This document shows, piece by piece, positions 23,920-25,924 of a DNA stretch of 25,924 nt. Position numbers and translations under genes: made by a program. Within the stretch, counting starts at the first letter, position 1, and every line of letters starts with the position of its first letter. The notes below the pieces were generated by a model. That model worked only from the letters and a program-made list of their open reading frames with translations. It ran no database searches and was not told where the DNA came from. The stretch covers positions 1 to 25,924 of the forward strand of contig JBBQFC010000046.1 of assembly GCA_038321615.1 (NCBI GenBank), written 5' to 3'. The stretch is from JBBQFC01 sp038321615. Its GTDB lineage: Bacteria > Bacteroidota > Bacteroidia > Flavobacteriales_D > Cryomorphaceae.

Positions 23920-25647
23920 ATGCGTCGAAGAAACGATCCAAACTTAATTTCAAAGCCCCAACCACCTTCCATTCAGGTGGATGCCATACTTGCGAAGTGG
24001 AAAAAACTCCATCCACTTATGGCTAAGTTACTTGTGGTACGTGGGCATTCTGATCTTTCGGAAATTCTCGAATTTTTAAATCCTTCCCTAGCCTCAATCG
24101 ATCGATTCGGTGAGATGAAGGGTCAAAGCATCGCCGTGGAGCGTGTGGCACAGGCCTTGAAAGCCAAGGAGAAAATTTTGCTTTACGGCGACTACGACGT
24201 GGATGGAACTTGCTCGCTTGCTATGATGCGCTTGTCGCTCGAAGCGCTAGGCGGCGTGGTAAGCACCTATGTTCCCGACCGATTTGCAGAGGGCTACGGC
24301 GTGAGCGAACGAGGCATAGACCATGCGCTCGCACTCAAGGCATCGGTAATGATTACCCTCGATTGCGGCATTACCGCTATTGGTACCTTAAACCGAGCTA
24401 GCGCTGCGGGCGTAGATGTTATAATCTGCGATCATCATATACCCGGATCCGAGCTGCCTGGCGCTTTAGCTATTCTTAATCCGCAGCAGGTAGATTGCCC
24501 CTTTTCGGGAAAAGAGCTTTGCGGCTGCGGGGTAGCTTTAATGCTCTTGCGAGGTATATCTATGGCTATGGGCAAACCCAAACTCTGGGAAGATTACCTC
24601 GATTTTGCAGCGGTAGCTACTTGTTGCGACATTGTACCACTAGTGGGAATAAACAGGATATTGGTATCAGCCGGTATCGAGCGGTTGGCGGCGGCGCCAC
24701 ACCTGGGTTTTCGCACGCTGCTGCGAAATGCTGGTCACTCCGGTAGGCTCAGCGTAAGCGATGTAGTTTTCAAAATTGGTCCGCGCATTAATGCCGCCGG
24801 GCGATTGGCGCATGCCCGATTGGCTGTGGACTTGCTAATAGCCGATGACGACATGGAAGCAGATGATCTGGCTGCAGAAATCGAAGGGCTCAATACCCAT
24901 CGAAAGCAGCTCGATAAGCAAACCACCATCGAAGCTATTGGCCAGGTGCAGACAAAAGATCCAGCAGGAGCTCATGCTGTTACGGTTTTAAGCGATGCAG
25001 CCTGGAAGAAAGGGGTGGTCGGTATTGTGGCTTCCCGGGTTATGGAATACCAATACCGCCCGACCATTATTTTGGCGGAAGCCGATGGAAGCTGCACCGG
25101 AAGTGCGCGAAGTGTGAAAGGCATCAATATTTACGAGATGCTCAAGGCCTGCCAAGGGCATTTAGAAAAATTTGGTGGACATGCTGCCGCTGCGGGATTG
25201 ACCGTAAAGGCCGAAAACCTTGAACTATTTATCGATTCCTTCGAAAAGCAAGTGCGGCAATATATGCCTGAAGGAGGTTTCAAGCCAGATGTAAGCATTG
25301 ATTTAGAAGTGAATTTTGCCGATTGGTATGATGCCGATCGATGGCTGCTGATGGATCAAATGGAGAAGCTCGAACCTTGTGGCCCGGCTAATATGCATCC
25401 GCTCTTTATCAGCAGGGGCTGCCAAGGGACAGGCACCAACATCCGCGGGCAGGAACATTTGAGTTTTACGGTTTATCAGCCCGAAGCGCCAAAAAGTAAT
25501 CCATCTGTAATCGCTTTTCGAATGGCCGATTGCTTTGAGCGAGTTGCAGCAGGACACAAATTCGACTTGGTTTATAGCATAGGGTTGAATCATTGGCAAG
25601 GCGAGTCGCAAATTCAATTGGAAGCGAAGGCGATTGTTTTTGAGTAG
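23920..25647 (+). CDS. recJ: Single-stranded-DNA-specific exonuclease RecJ
   Basis: RecJ degrades single-stranded DNA 5' to 3' in recombination (RecFOR pathway), mismatch and base excision repair. The 575-residue protein has the DHH-family motifs: YGDYDVDGTCS (Asp91, Asp93, Asp95) and CDHHIPG (Asp171, His172, His173), then FKIGPRINAAGRL. The DHHA1 domain contains GVVGIVASR and the glycine-rich FGGHAAAAG, and an OB-like C-terminal domain follows. Its length is normal. The start is an ATG at 23920, with TATCTTTA (23904-23911), one base off the Bacteroidota -7 consensus, 8 bases before it. That would give a nearly leaderless message. It is the last gene in the window. Confidence 0.96.
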   Translation: MRRRNDPNLISKPQPPSIQVDAILAKWKKLHPLMAKLLVVRGHSDLSEILEFLNPSLASIDRFGEMKGQSIAVERVAQALKAKEKILLYGDYDVDGTCSLAMMRLSLEALGGVVSTYVPDRFAEGYGVSERGIDHALALKASVMITLDCGITAIGTLNRASAAGVDVIICDHHIPGSELPGALAILNPQQVDCPFSGKELCGCGVALMLLRGISMAMGKPKLWEDYLDFAAVATCCDIVPLVGINRILVSAGIERLAAAPHLGFRTLLRNAGHSGRLSVSDVVFKIGPRINAAGRLAHARLAVDLLIADDDMEADDLAAEIEGLNTHRKQLDKQTTIEAIGQVQTKDPAGAHAVTVLSDAAWKKGVVGIVASRVMEYQYRPTIILAEADGSCTGSARSVKGINIYEMLKACQGHLEKFGGHAAAAGLTVKAENLELFIDSFEKQVRQYMPEGGFKPDVSIDLEVNFADWYDADRWLLMDQMEKLEPCGPANMHPLFISRGCQGTGTNIRGQEHLSFTVYQPEAPKSNPSVIAFRMADCFERVAAGHKFDLVYSIGLNHWQGESQIQLEAKAIVFE

Positions 25648-25665
25648 CCCTGGGTTGAAATAGTT

Positions 25666-25924
25666 ACTCAACCTGACTAAGCATATGAACAATACCCCAT
25701 AATCCCCGTCACATCGGGTCTCGATACAATTTTTGAATCCGCTCTGCTCCTTCAAAAATCACTCGACCTGACGAAACATGGGCGTTCTTTAACAATACCC
25801 TATTATCCCTGTCACGTCGAGTGATTAAAGGGCCGACGATCTGAAGTGAAATAGCAATCCGAAGTGGCCTTTTAATTGTATCGAGACGCGTGATGAATCA
25901 AAACCGGGTCTCGATACAATTTTT
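25666..25924. repeat. Intergenic repeat cluster downstream of recJ (cut by window end)
   Basis: Two related units are visible. ACTCAACCTGAC (25666-25677) recurs as ACTCGACCTGAC (25761-25772). A 29-base block beginning AACAATACCC at 25688 recurs at 25791 with 25 of 29 bases equal. GGGTCTCGATACAATTTTT occurs exactly at 25716-25734 and 25906-25924, and its core is inverted at 25874-25887. AATCACTCGAC (25757-25767) is inverted as GTCGAGTGATT (25816-25826). The mix of direct and inverted copies suggests a dispersed non-coding repeat or miniature element. No ORF is present and the last repeat ends at the window edge. Confidence 0.7.

Overview
The window looks like chromosome of a Bacteroidota bacterium, most likely in or near Flavobacteriales (Cryomorphaceae/Schleiferiaceae-like). 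The signs are a secreted S8 protease with a type IX secretion C-terminal sorting domain and a GEVED-like domain, a fused MurF-alanine racemase, a DUF4271 membrane protein beside a Flavobacteriia-type uroporphyrinogen-III synthase, TAnnTTTG-type promoter cores, and few Shine-Dalgarno sites. Most of the window is ordinary core-genome housekeeping. The accessory signals lie at the left edge, in the 20.4-21.0 kb gap and at the right edge.

Layout. 1-369: the 3' end of a transposase-like frame and a short antitoxin-like remnant. 370-3162: overlapping hemA-hemC-hemD (early tetrapyrrole synthesis), convergent with a glutaryl-CoA dehydrogenase-like gene (3159-4337, minus). 4447-9632 or 10760: DUF4271 protein, a second HemD-type protein, rnpA, a C-terminal processing protease, an O-antigen ligase-like protein and a GT-B glycosyltransferase. 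10768-13431 (minus): T9SS-exported subtilase. 13543-16014 (minus): MurF-Alr fusion. 16204-19800: a tight four-gene operon (hypothetical, M28 peptidase, rsmI, VAT-1-like oxidoreductase) with 4-, 1- and 4-base overlaps. 19856-20353 (minus): Lrp/AsnC regulator.

20423-20610 holds the most unusual element. A consensus Bacteroidota promoter is followed by a complete tRNA cloverleaf with encoded CCA and then an intrinsic terminator. The tRNA has anticodon GUC and most Asp identity bases (G34, U35, C36, C38, G73). It also has U1-A72, C37 and a variable region of about 42 nt that folds into a long arm capped by a GUAA tetraloop. It does not look like a standard tRNA-Asp. A REP-like repeat array (20767-20994) lies beside it. 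An OmpA-family lipoprotein (minus), a Cys-rich lipoprotein with ten repeats (minus) and recJ (plus) follow. The window ends in an intergenic repeat cluster.

All identifications come from reading motifs and recalled family features. No database search, folding program or promoter model was run.
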